Assembly (NCBI RefSeq): GCF_017813365.1
Contig: NZ_JAGIZA010000003.1
Span: forward strand, 124,001-188,000
DNA: 64,000 bases
DNA from: Roseomonas indoligenes
GTDB taxonomy: Bacteria > Pseudomonadota > Alphaproteobacteria > Acetobacterales > Acetobacteraceae
Direction: 5' to 3'
Shown: positions 56,301 through 64,000 of the stretch, piece by piece
Layout of the letters: every line of letters begins with the position of its first letter
Numbering within the stretch: position 1 is the stretch's first letter
Translations under genes and position numbers: made by a program
The notes under the pieces: model-generated
The model's database searches: none
The model's input: the letters and a program-made list of their open reading frames with translations, nothing else
Told to the model about the DNA's origin: nothing

Positions 56301-59300
56301 ACATCTCCGCCCCCTTCATCTCGCGGCCGGTGGCGACGACGCTGCTCTCCGTCGCCGTGCTGCTGGTGGGGCTCTGGGGCTACTGGAAGCTGCCCGTCTC
56401 CTCCCTGCCGGAGGTGGAATTCCCGACGATCGAGGTCTCCACCCAGCTTCCCGGCGCCTCCCCGGACACGGTGGCGCTGCTGGTCACGGCGCCGCTCGAG
56501 CGGCAGCTCGGCCAGATTGCCGGCGTGGCAGTGATGACCTCAACCTCCGGCCCGGGCACCAGCCGCATCGCGCTGCAGTTCGCGCTCGATAAGGATATCG
56601 ACGAGGCGGCGCAGGACACGCAATCCGCGCTGGACGCCGCGCGCGGCACCTTGCCAAGCACCCTTCCCTATCCGCCGGTCTACGCGAAGGTGAACCCGGC
56701 GGACCCGCCCATCATCACGCTGGCCCTGACGAGCGACACCCTGCCCATCGCGCGCCTGTCGGACACGGCGGACACGCTGCTGGCACAGAAGCTGTCGCAA
56801 TCCGCGGGCGTCGGGCGCGTGACCGTGCAGGGCAACATGCGCCCGGCCGTCCGGCTGCGGATCGATCCCGGCCGGCTGGCGGCCTATGGCCTTTCCATGG
56901 CCGATGTCCGCACTGCCGTCACGGCGGCCAATGCCAACACGCCGAAGGGTTCGCTGGACGGGGCGCGGCAGGCCTCCACCATCATGGCGAACGACCAGAT
57001 CACCGCGCCCGCGCAGTTCGCCGACATTATCGTGACCTACCGCGATGGGGCCCCCATCTTCCTGCGCGACCTCGGGACGGCTCAGGAGGGGCTGGAGAAC
57101 GACCGCAACGCCGCCTGGTTCGACGGCCGGCCCGCCGTGATCCTGGACGTGCAACGCCAGCCCGGCGCCAACATCGTGGACACCGTGGCCCGCGTCCGCG
57201 CCCAGCTGCCGGTGCTGCAGCGCGGCCTGCCCGCCGGGATCCGCATGGCCGTGGTCTCCGATCGGACGGAAACGATCAAGGCCTCCGTGCGGGAGGTGGA
57301 GCTGACGCTGGTGCTCTCCACCGTCCTCGTCGTGGCCGTGATCTACTTCTTCCTGCATTCCGGCCGGGCCATGATCGTGCCGGCCGTCTCCCTGCCGCTC
57401 TCCATCATCGGCACCTTCGCCGTGATGGACTGGCTGGGCTTCTCGCTCGACAACCTCTCCCTCATGGCGCTGGTCATCGCCACAGGCTTCGTCGTGGACG
57501 ATGCCATCGTCATGATCGAGAACATCGTCCGCCATATCGAGGACGGGATGGAGCCGCTGGCCGCCGCCTACGAGGGCGCGCGGACCATCGCCTTCACCAT
57601 CGTCTCCCTCACTGTCTCCCTCATCGCTGTCTTCATCCCGCTGCTGTTCATGGAGGGCGTGGTCGGGCGGCTGTTCCGGGAGTTCGCGCAGACGCTGACG
57701 GCCACCGTCCTCGTCTCCATGGTCGTCTCCCTCACCCTTACCCCGATGATGTGCGCCCTGCTGCTGCGCCCGACGCATCACAGGAAGGGCTGGCTGGCGC
57801 GCGGGGCGGACCGCTTTTTCGACGGCCTGCTGCACGTCTATGAACGCGCCCTGCGCGTGACCCTGCGCTTCGAGGCGATCACCCTTCTGGTTGCCGTGGG
57901 CACGGTGGTGCTGACCGCCTGGTTTTACGTCATCATTCCCAAGGGCTTCCTGCCCGCCCAGGACACCGGGCTGATCCAGGTGGCCACGGAAGCACCGGGG
58001 GACGTCTCCTTCGCCCGCATGTCGGCGCTGCAGCGCCAAGTGGCGGACATCGTGCGCGCTGATCCGGCCGTGCAGGCCGTCACCTCCGTCGTCGGCGCGG
58101 GAACGGTGAACGCCACGCTGAACGGCGGCCGCATCACCGCCGTGCTGCGCCCGCGGGAGGAGCGGGACGAGACGGCGCAGGAGATCATCGCCCGCCTGGC
58201 CCCGCGCCTGGCGGGGGTGGCGGGCATTGTCTCCTACCCGCTGGCGGTGCAGGACATCCAGATCGGGGCGCGCGCCAGCACCACCCAATACCAGTTCACC
58301 ATCGTGGACGCGGATGCGGCGGAGCTGGCGACTTGGTCGCCGCGCATCCTGGCCGCGCTGCGGAACCTGCCACAGCTTCTGGACCTCTCCAGCGACCAGC
58401 AGCAGCAGGGCCTGCAGATCAGCGTGGACGTGGACCGCGCCCGCGCCGGCCGGCTGGGCGTGACGATGCAGGCCATCGACGACGCGCTCTACGACGCCTT
58501 CGGCCAGCGCCAGATCTCCACCATCTACGCACAGAACAACCAGTACCGCGTGATCCTGGAGGCGGCGGAGGACTTCCTGGCAGACCCCACGAAGCTCGGC
58601 ATGATCCGGGTGGCCGGCAGCACGGACGGCACCGCGAGCGTGGTGCCGCTGGCCGAGGTGGCGCGGGTGGGCCGGGTGAACGGGCCGCTGCAGGTGACGC
58701 GGGAGAACCAGTTCCCCGCCGTGACCTATTCCTTCAACCTTTCCGATACCGTCTCCCTGGGAGATGCGGTGGACTCCATCGGGAACTCCATGCGCGATCT
58801 CGGCGTGCCCTCCACCATCACCGGCCGCTTCGCCGGCGATGCGGCGGAGTTCAACGCCTCCCTGCAAAGCCAGCCCTGGCTGATCCTGGCGGCGGTGATC
58901 GTGATCTACATCACCCTCGGCGTGCTCTATGAGAGCCTGGTCCACCCGCTGACCATCCTCTCCACCCTGCCCTCCGCCGGCATCGGGGCGCTGCTGGCGC
59001 TGCAGCTCTTCGGGCTGGACCTCTCGGTGGTCGGAATCATCGGGATCCTGCTGCTGATGGGCATCGTGAAGAAGAACGCGATCATGATGATCGACTTCGC
59101 ACTGGAGGCGCAGCGGGAACGCGGCCTTCCCCCGCGCGAGGCGATCACGCAGGCGGCCCTGCTGCGTTTCCGCCCGATCACCATGACGACCCTGGCCGCC
59201 CTTCTCGGCGCCCTGCCCCTGGTCCTCGGCCATGGCGCGGGGTCGGAGCTGCGCCTGCCGCTCGGCGTCTCCATCGTGGGCGGGCTGGTGCTCTCGCAGT

Positions 59301-59407
59301 TCGTCACCCTGTTCACCACGCCCTCCGTCTACCTCGCGCTGGAATGGGTGCGGCTGAAGCTGGGAGGGCGACCTGACGTGGCACCGGCCGCGGCGCCCGC
59401 GGAATGA
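56297..59407 (+). CDS. RND efflux permease, MdtB-like (TTG start)
   Basis: Proton-driven exporter subunit, 1036 residues, twelve spans and two large periplasmic loops. TTG 56297 overlaps the adaptor stop (TTGA) and gives NISAPFISRPVATTLLS, the standard RND opening. The proton-relay region FVVDDAIVMIENIVRHIE in span 4 holds the two essential aspartates, and GIVKKNAIMMIDFALE in span 10 the lysine. The next gene is a related permease, so the two should form an MdtBC-type heterotrimer. Confidence 0.93.
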   Translation: MNISAPFISRPVATTLLSVAVLLVGLWGYWKLPVSSLPEVEFPTIEVSTQLPGASPDTVALLVTAPLERQLGQIAGVAVMTSTSGPGTSRIALQFALDKDIDEAAQDTQSALDAARGTLPSTLPYPPVYAKVNPADPPIITLALTSDTLPIARLSDTADTLLAQKLSQSAGVGRVTVQGNMRPAVRLRIDPGRLAAYGLSMADVRTAVTAANANTPKGSLDGARQASTIMANDQITAPAQFADIIVTYRDGAPIFLRDLGTAQEGLENDRNAAWFDGRPAVILDVQRQPGANIVDTVARVRAQLPVLQRGLPAGIRMAVVSDRTETIKASVREVELTLVLSTVLVVAVIYFFLHSGRAMIVPAVSLPLSIIGTFAVMDWLGFSLDNLSLMALVIATGFVVDDAIVMIENIVRHIEDGMEPLAAAYEGARTIAFTIVSLTVSLIAVFIPLLFMEGVVGRLFREFAQTLTATVLVSMVVSLTLTPMMCALLLRPTHHRKGWLARGADRFFDGLLHVYERALRVTLRFEAITLLVAVGTVVLTAWFYVIIPKGFLPAQDTGLIQVATEAPGDVSFARMSALQRQVADIVRADPAVQAVTSVVGAGTVNATLNGGRITAVLRPREERDETAQEIIARLAPRLAGVAGIVSYPLAVQDIQIGARASTTQYQFTIVDADAAELATWSPRILAALRNLPQLLDLSSDQQQQGLQISVDVDRARAGRLGVTMQAIDDALYDAFGQRQISTIYAQNNQYRVILEAAEDFLADPTKLGMIRVAGSTDGTASVVPLAEVARVGRVNGPLQVTRENQFPAVTYSFNLSDTVSLGDAVDSIGNSMRDLGVPSTITGRFAGDAAEFNASLQSQPWLILAAVIVIYITLGVLYESLVHPLTILSTLPSAGIGALLALQLFGLDLSVVGIIGILLLMGIVKKNAIMMIDFALEAQRERGLPPREAITQAALLRFRPITMTTLAALLGALPLVLGHGAGSELRLPLGVSIVGGLVLSQFVTLFTTPSVYLALEWVRLKLGGRPDVAPAAAPAE

Positions 59408-62400
59408 ACATCTCCGCCCCCTTCATCGCACGGCCCATCGCCACGGCGCTGCTGGCGATCGGGGTGGCGCTGTTCGGGCTGGTGGCCCTGTTCCGCCTGC
59501 CCGTGGCCTCGATGCCGCGGGTGGACATCCCCACCATCGTCGTTACCACCAGCCAGCCCGGCGCCGCGCCGGAGACGATGGCCAGCACGGTCGCTGCCCC
59601 GCTGGAGCGCCGCATCGGCACCATCCCCGGGGTGACGGAGATGACCTCCTTCTCCTCCCTCGGCAGCGCGACGATCATCATCCAGTTCGACCTGGCCCGC
59701 ACGCAGCGGGAGGCGGCGCAGGACGTGCAGGCCGCGGTGAACGCGGCGCGGCAGGACCTACCCTCCGGCCTGCCCAACCCGCCCACCATCCGCAAGATCA
59801 ACCCGGCCGACGCGCCGATCATTATCCTGGCCATGACGTCAGAAACCCTGGCGGGCCCTGCCGTCTACGACGCGGCGGACAGCCTCGTCGCGCAGCGCTT
59901 GGCGCAGGTGCCGGGGGTGGCGCAGGTGGAGGTGAGCGGCGGCGACCAGCCCGCCGTGCGCGTGGCCGTGGACCCCGCCGCAGCCGCCGCGGCCAGGGTT
60001 TCGCTGGAGGACATCCGCCTCGCGATCACCCGTGCCAACGTCACGGCCGCAACCGGCTTCATCGAAGGGCCGGAGCAGTCCGCCTCTATCCGCACCAACG
60101 ACCGGATCGATCGCGCGGACGCCTATAGCGACATCGTGCTGAAATCGACGGGCGGCGCCATCGTCCGCCTCTCGGACGTGGCGCGGGTCGAGGACAGCGT
60201 GCGCAGCCGCCGCCAGGCCGGCTGGTTCAACGGCCGCCCGGCCATCCTGCTGATGGTCCGCAAGCAGGCGGACGCCAATATCATCGACGTGCTGAACGGC
60301 ATCACCGCCATGCTGCCCCAGGTGGAGAACTGGGTGCCGGCCGGCGTGAAGATCGAGGTGGTGAGCGACCGCTCCACCACCATCCGCGCCTCCGTCGACG
60401 AGGTGCGGACGACGCTGGCCATCACCGTCGCCCTTGTCGTCGGCGTGGTCGCCATCTTCCTGCGGCGCTGGGCGCCCGTCCTGGCCGCCAGCGCCTCCGT
60501 GCCGCTGTCCCTCCTCGGCACGGTCGGGGTGATGTGGTGGATCGGCTACTCCCTCAATAACCTCTCCCTCATGGCGCTCACGATCTGCGTCGGCTTCGTC
60601 GTGGACGACGCCATCGTCATGATCGAGAATATGGCCCGCCACCGGGAACGTGGGCTCGCGCCGGTCCAGGCGGCGCTGGCGGGGGCGCGGGAGATCGGCT
60701 TCACCGTCCTCTCCATCACCATTTCCCTCATCGCCGTCTTCATCCCGCTGCTTGCCATGGGCGGGATCATCGGGCGCATCTTCCGGGAGTTCTCGGTGAC
60801 GCTGGCCGTGGCCGTCGCCATCTCCGGCATCGTCTCCCTCACCCTCACCCCCATGATGGCCGGTTGGATGGAGCGGGACGGGCCGGAGAAGCCCCCAGGT
60901 CTCCTCGCCCGCGGCTTCGAGGGCGTGCTTGGCGCCACCTCCCGCGGCTACATCGCCAGCCTCACCTTCCTGCTGCGCTTCCGTTGGCTGATGCTGCTGG
61001 CCACCTTCGGGCTGATGGGGCTGACCGTCTGGCTCTACATCGCCGTGCCGAAGGGCTTCCTGCCCACGCAGGACACGGGCCTCCTCCAGGGCAGCACCCA
61101 GGCCGCGCCCGACACCTCCTTCGCCCGGATGGAGGAACTGCAGCGCCGCGCCATCGAGATCGTGGCGGCCGATCCGGCGGTGGAGAGCGTGGGCGGCAAT
61201 GTCGGCAGCAATGGCGGCCAGGGTTCGTCGAACCGCGGCAACATGTACGTCACCCTCAAGCCCCGCGAGGAACGGGACGTGACGGCGGAGGGCGTGATCG
61301 CCCGCCTGCGCTCGCCGCTCAGCCGCATTCCCGGTGCGGGCGTCTTCCTGCGCCCGAACGAGGACATCCGCATCGGCGGGCGCCAGGACAGCGGCCGCTT
61401 CTCCTACGTGCTGCTCGGCAACGACATCGAGGAACTGCGCGAGTGGACGCAGACCATGGTCACCGCCCTGCGCGCCGTGCCCGGCATCAACGACGTGACG
61501 AGCGACCAGGACCGCGCAGGCCTCGTCACCCGCGTGGAGGTTGACCGCGCCGCGGCCTCAAGGCTCGGCGTGACGCAGACGGAGATCAACGCCGCGCTGA
61601 ACAACGCCTTCGCCCAGCGCCAGGTCTCCACCATCTACCGCGCCCGGAACCAGTACCGCGTGGTGCTGGAGATCGACCCGGGGCTTCAACAGGGCCCGCC
61701 CGACATCACCCGCGTCTACGTGCCGGGGGCCGGGGACACGCAGGTGCCCCTCTCCGCCGTCGCGCGGGTGACGGCGGCGGCCGCCCCCCTCTCCGTCGCG
61801 CACCAGGGCGGCTTCCCCTCCGCCGCCATCTCCTTCAACCCCGATGAGAGCCTGCAAGTGGCCGAGATCCAGGCCAGGATCGAGGAGGTGCAGCGCCAGG
61901 TCGGCCTGCCCCCTTCCATCCGCGCCCAGTTCGGCGGCAACGCGCAGGCGGCGCAGTCCTTCACGAAGGACATGCCGCTGCTCATCCTCGGCGCCTTCCT
62001 CGCGATCTACGTCGTGCTCGGGGTGCTCTACGAAAGCTTCGTCCACCCCATCACCATCATCTCCACCCTGCCCACCGCCGGGCTTGGCGCGCTGCTGGCG
62101 CTGCTCGTCACGAACACGCCGCTGACGGTAATCGCGCTGATCGGCGTGATCCTGCTGCTGGGCATCGTGAAGAAGAACGCCATCATGATGGTGGATTTCG
62201 CGCTGGAGCATGAGCGCAACCACGGCGCCAGCAGCGAGGAAGCGATCATCGCCGCCTGCCGGGAACGGTTCCGCCCCATCCTGATGACGACGCTGGCCGC
62301 CCTGCTCGGCGCCGTGCCGCTGGCCCTCGGCACCGGCACCGGGTCCGAGATCCGGGCGCCGCTCGGCATCGCCATCATCGGCGGGCTCGTCGTCTCCCAG

Positions 62401-62496
62401 GTGCTGACCCTCTACACCACCCCCGTCATCTATCTGGCGCTCGACCGGCTGCGTCGGCGGGAGCATCCGCGCGCCATCCCCGCCCCGGCCGAGTGA
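59404..62496 (+). CDS. RND efflux permease, MdtC-like
   Basis: 1030 residues, same architecture as the preceding permease, start by ATGA overlap at 59404. The relay region is FVVDDAIVMIENMARHRERG and GIVKKNAIMMVDFALE. Its first 22 bases after the start codon's first two letters are identical to those of the preceding gene, reflecting the shared NISAPFI opening. Last gene of the pump; 72 bases separate it from the hydratase gene. Confidence 0.93.
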   Translation: MNISAPFIARPIATALLAIGVALFGLVALFRLPVASMPRVDIPTIVVTTSQPGAAPETMASTVAAPLERRIGTIPGVTEMTSFSSLGSATIIIQFDLARTQREAAQDVQAAVNAARQDLPSGLPNPPTIRKINPADAPIIILAMTSETLAGPAVYDAADSLVAQRLAQVPGVAQVEVSGGDQPAVRVAVDPAAAAAARVSLEDIRLAITRANVTAATGFIEGPEQSASIRTNDRIDRADAYSDIVLKSTGGAIVRLSDVARVEDSVRSRRQAGWFNGRPAILLMVRKQADANIIDVLNGITAMLPQVENWVPAGVKIEVVSDRSTTIRASVDEVRTTLAITVALVVGVVAIFLRRWAPVLAASASVPLSLLGTVGVMWWIGYSLNNLSLMALTICVGFVVDDAIVMIENMARHRERGLAPVQAALAGAREIGFTVLSITISLIAVFIPLLAMGGIIGRIFREFSVTLAVAVAISGIVSLTLTPMMAGWMERDGPEKPPGLLARGFEGVLGATSRGYIASLTFLLRFRWLMLLATFGLMGLTVWLYIAVPKGFLPTQDTGLLQGSTQAAPDTSFARMEELQRRAIEIVAADPAVESVGGNVGSNGGQGSSNRGNMYVTLKPREERDVTAEGVIARLRSPLSRIPGAGVFLRPNEDIRIGGRQDSGRFSYVLLGNDIEELREWTQTMVTALRAVPGINDVTSDQDRAGLVTRVEVDRAAASRLGVTQTEINAALNNAFAQRQVSTIYRARNQYRVVLEIDPGLQQGPPDITRVYVPGAGDTQVPLSAVARVTAAAAPLSVAHQGGFPSAAISFNPDESLQVAEIQARIEEVQRQVGLPPSIRAQFGGNAQAAQSFTKDMPLLILGAFLAIYVVLGVLYESFVHPITIISTLPTAGLGALLALLVTNTPLTVIALIGVILLLGIVKKNAIMMVDFALEHERNHGASSEEAIIAACRERFRPILMTTLAALLGAVPLALGTGTGSEIRAPLGIAIIGGLVVSQVLTLYTTPVIYLALDRLRRREHPRAIPAPAE

Positions 62497-62568
62497 GAGG
62501 TCAGGGCGGGGGCTTGCGGCACGGTTCGGGAGCAGGCCTCCTGCGCCCCGGACAACAGGAGCCCGCTC

Positions 62569-63333
62569 ATGAATGCCATCCAGGCCGCCGGTGAACTTCT
62601 TGCCCGGGCCCGGGCCGGCGCCGCGCTGCCCGGCCTGCCGCCCGCGCTGCGCCCCGCCACCCTGGAGGCGGCCGAGGGCATCCAGCACGCCACCCTGGCC
62701 GCGATGGATGAAGGGATCGGCGGATGGAAGATCGGACGGCTGGACGGGATCATCAACTCGGCCCCGATCCCCGCCTCCCGCCTGCTCACCGATCCCCTGC
62801 CCGGCCCCATCACCCTGCCGGCGGAGCGCTACATCGAGATGGAGCTTGCCATCCAGTTCCGCGTTGCCGTCGCCCCCGCGGATGTGGCCACGCTGGTCCC
62901 CGGCGACCTCACCGGCCTTGCCACCCTCGCGACCCTGTTCGAATTCGTCCGGCCGCGAATCCCCACCTCGGGCGACGTGACGCCGCTGGACCGGATCGCC
63001 GACGCCATGGGCAATGACGGCGCGCTCGTCCGCGCGACGCTGCTGCCCTGGACGCTGACCACCCTGGACATGCCGCCCGCCCTGACCCTGTTCCAGGACG
63101 ATGCCGTGCTCACGCGGCGGGAAGCCGTCCCCCATGTCGCGGCGCCCCTCGGCCCGCTGCTGGAAGCCTGGATCGGCCGCCTTCGCCGCGAGGGCCGGGG
63201 CATCGCCATGGGCGAAGTGGTCACCCTGGGCAGCCTTTCCGGCATGCCGCCCATCCCCGCTGCCGGCGCGACCTATTTCGGCGAGATCGAGGGGATGGAA
63301 GCCCTGCGCTGCACCGTCGCTCCGGTTTCCTGA
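62569..63333 (+). CDS. 2-keto-4-pentenoate hydratase-like protein (FAH superfamily)
   Basis: 254 residues. The family fold of MhpD/XylJ: GGWKIGRLDG binds the substrate carboxylate, and the metal-binding acids are in RYIEMELAIQF and the segment GDLTGLATLATLFEFV. The final part GSLSGMPPIPAAGATYFGEIEG is typical. The family adds water to 2-hydroxy-dienoates in meta-cleavage pathways, or decarboxylates oxalocrotonate. No dioxygenase of such a path is adjacent. It overlaps the convergent marR gene by 61 bases. Confidence 0.85.
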   Translation: MNAIQAAGELLARARAGAALPGLPPALRPATLEAAEGIQHATLAAMDEGIGGWKIGRLDGIINSAPIPASRLLTDPLPGPITLPAERYIEMELAIQFRVAVAPADVATLVPGDLTGLATLATLFEFVRPRIPTSGDVTPLDRIADAMGNDGALVRATLLPWTLTTLDMPPALTLFQDDAVLTRREAVPHVAAPLGPLLEAWIGRLRREGRGIAMGEVVTLGSLSGMPPIPAAGATYFGEIEGMEALRCTVAPVS

Positions 63334-63899
63334 TCGGTTCGTTGCGCGGGTTCTGGGACGGCCTCGGCCGCCTCGGCCCCGCGCAGCAGGGGCACGCGCG
63401 CCAGCGGGTCGTGGTGCGTCAGCAGCTTGTCCAGCAGGCGGCCGAGCGTGGACGCCTCCCGCTCCGTCAGCGGCGCGAGAAGGGAGCACACGGAGCGCTC
63501 CGCCGCGGGTTCGACCTCCTCCAGCAGGGCAGCGCCCTGAGGCGTGAGGTTGAGGATGCGGCGACGCCGGTCCTGCCGGTCGCCGCTGCGGAGCAGCAGC
63601 CCCCGCGCCTCCAGCAGCCGCACGACCATGCCCGTGGTGGACCGGTCCAGCCCCAGCAGCTGCGCCAGCCCGATCTGGTCCAGCCCCGGCCGGGTCCGTA
63701 GCGCGACGAGGATGCCGTACTGCGTCGTCGTCACCTCGAAGGCCCGGCATTCCCCGGCGAAGACGGAAAGCGCGATCTGGTGGGCGCGGCGTAGCCGGAA
63801 GCCGGGCCGCGCGTAAAGGGCGGCGAGCGCCACCTCCGGCATCCCATTCGGCATCCCACCCGGCCCGGCGGCCGGCTCGGCTTCGTCGAAGGCCGTCAA
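63273..63899 (-). CDS. MarR-family transcriptional regulator
   Basis: 208 residues. Winged helix at about 57-130: TQYGILVALRTRPG, LAQLLGLDRSTTGMVVR as recognition region and the wing GDRQDRRRRILNLTPQG. A C-terminal helix follows, then a 40-residue tail that is read from inside the hydratase gene in the opposite direction. MarR proteins commonly sense aromatic acids or catechols. The upstream 67-base gap carries an inverted repeat. Confidence 0.88.
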   Translation of the reverse strand: MTAFDEAEPAAGPGGMPNGMPEVALAALYARPGFRLRRAHQIALSVFAGECRAFEVTTTQYGILVALRTRPGLDQIGLAQLLGLDRSTTGMVVRLLEARGLLLRSGDRQDRRRRILNLTPQGAALLEEVEPAAERSVCSLLAPLTEREASTLGRLLDKLLTHHDPLARVPLLRGAEAAEAVPEPAQRTDQETGATVQRRASIPSISPK

Positions 63900-63934
63900 T
63901 GCTCCTCCTTCCGCGGGCGAACCGAGACTTGCAG

Positions 63935-63968
63935 GAAAGACATCGCCGGCGCCAGCCTGGTGTCTTTC
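63935..63968. promoter_or_regulatory. Inverted repeat GAAAGACA / TGTCTTTC between the partial gene and marR
   Basis: Perfect 8-bp arms (63935-63942 and 63961-63968) around 18 bases that themselves contain CCGGCGCC. It begins at the stop of the partial gene and is 35 bases upstream of marR. Either the terminator of the former or an autoregulatory site of marR; spacing is large for a single MarR dimer. Confidence 0.4.
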
Positions 63969-64000
63969 ACCCGGCCGTGATCTTCGCCTCGCGGATCACT
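63967..64000 (-). CDS. 3' end of a possible Bug/TctC-family binding protein (partial)
   Basis: Only ten codons and a TGA remain, ending VIREAKITAG. This resembles the common Bug family ending (a Trp-Gly then (V/L)IR.A.I..), as in the complete member at 38657-39616. The body lies beyond the window, so this is a weak inference. Confidence 0.35.
   Translation of the reverse strand, partial: VIREAKITAG

Noticed and set aside
56540..59233. Open frame of nearly 900 codons antisense to the MdtB-like permease gene
   Set aside because: Rich in Arg, Gly, His and Gln with no domain, and exactly opposite a well-conserved gene; an effect of very high GC at third codon positions.

Overview
The window is strongly GC-rich, densely coded DNA from an alphaproteobacterium, most likely an Acetobacteraceae member close to Roseomonas. 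This is inferred from the housekeeping gene orders (plsX-fabH-ihfA-merR; nrdR-ribD-ribE-ribB-ribH-nusB-thiL; rsh-acpS-lepB-rnc-era-recO), a DUF177 protein beside a ubiquinol-cytochrome c chaperone, a HemB that lacks the zinc cysteines, and several ABC and tripartite-tricarboxylate (Bug-type) binding proteins. No phage, insertion sequence, integrase or CRISPR array was seen. Every intergenic gap is under 300 bases; the longest, 47791-48036, holds only the upstream region of lepB.

Layout. 1-4098: a liv-type branched-chain ABC operon (livG-livF-binding protein-livH-livM, last gene cut by the window edge). 4187-4263: tRNA-Pro(GGG). 4329-8716: merR-type gene, ihfA, fabH, plsX, rpmF, DUF177 gene and cytochrome bc1 chaperone gene, all on the minus strand; bamE diverges at 8828. 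9490-17866: a ten-gene minus-strand run rpiB-glyA-nrdR-ribD-ribE-ribB-ribH-nusB-thiL-MFS linking serine/C1 metabolism, riboflavin and thiamine. 17914-20971: secreted dienelactone-hydrolase-like protein, hemB, and an exported HSL-type esterase. 21046-26179: alpha/beta hydrolase, CaiB/BaiF CoA-transferase and malonyl-CoA decarboxylase, with a divergent aldehyde dehydrogenase.

26224-33278 is the most interesting accessory region. A minus-strand operon encodes a phthalate-dioxygenase-type Rieske oxygenase, a glutamine-synthetase-like ligase and a taurine/nitrate-type ABC importer with two different permeases. It is divergent from an IclR-type regulator, and the gap between them carries two related 15-bp operator-like repeats. 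The gene content recalls aniline/alkylamine pathways in which the amine is gamma-glutamylated before oxidation. 33348-39616: a soluble hybrid histidine kinase, a membrane-anchored penicillin-acylase family hydrolase, an N-end-rule leucyltransferase and a Bug-type binding protein.

39632-44436: a hexapeptide-repeat acyltransferase, parC, and a secreted protein made of four tandem pre-peptidase-C-like domains. A perfect GTTC-N7-GTTC LexA-type box lies just upstream of parC. 44583-51839: recO, era, rnc, lepB, acpS, rsh, rpoZ and folK. 51841-53405: a molybdopterin oxidoreductase of the sulfite-oxidase/YedY type and a hydrolase lipoprotein. 53521-62496: a complete tripartite RND efflux operon (outer-membrane factor, adaptor, two MdtB/MdtC-like permeases). 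62569-64000: a 2-keto-4-pentenoate-hydratase-like gene overlapping a convergent marR gene, then the last codons of a possible Bug-type binding protein.

Calls rest on reading protein motifs and gene neighbourhoods. Functions of accessory genes are family-level only, and substrates are inferred.
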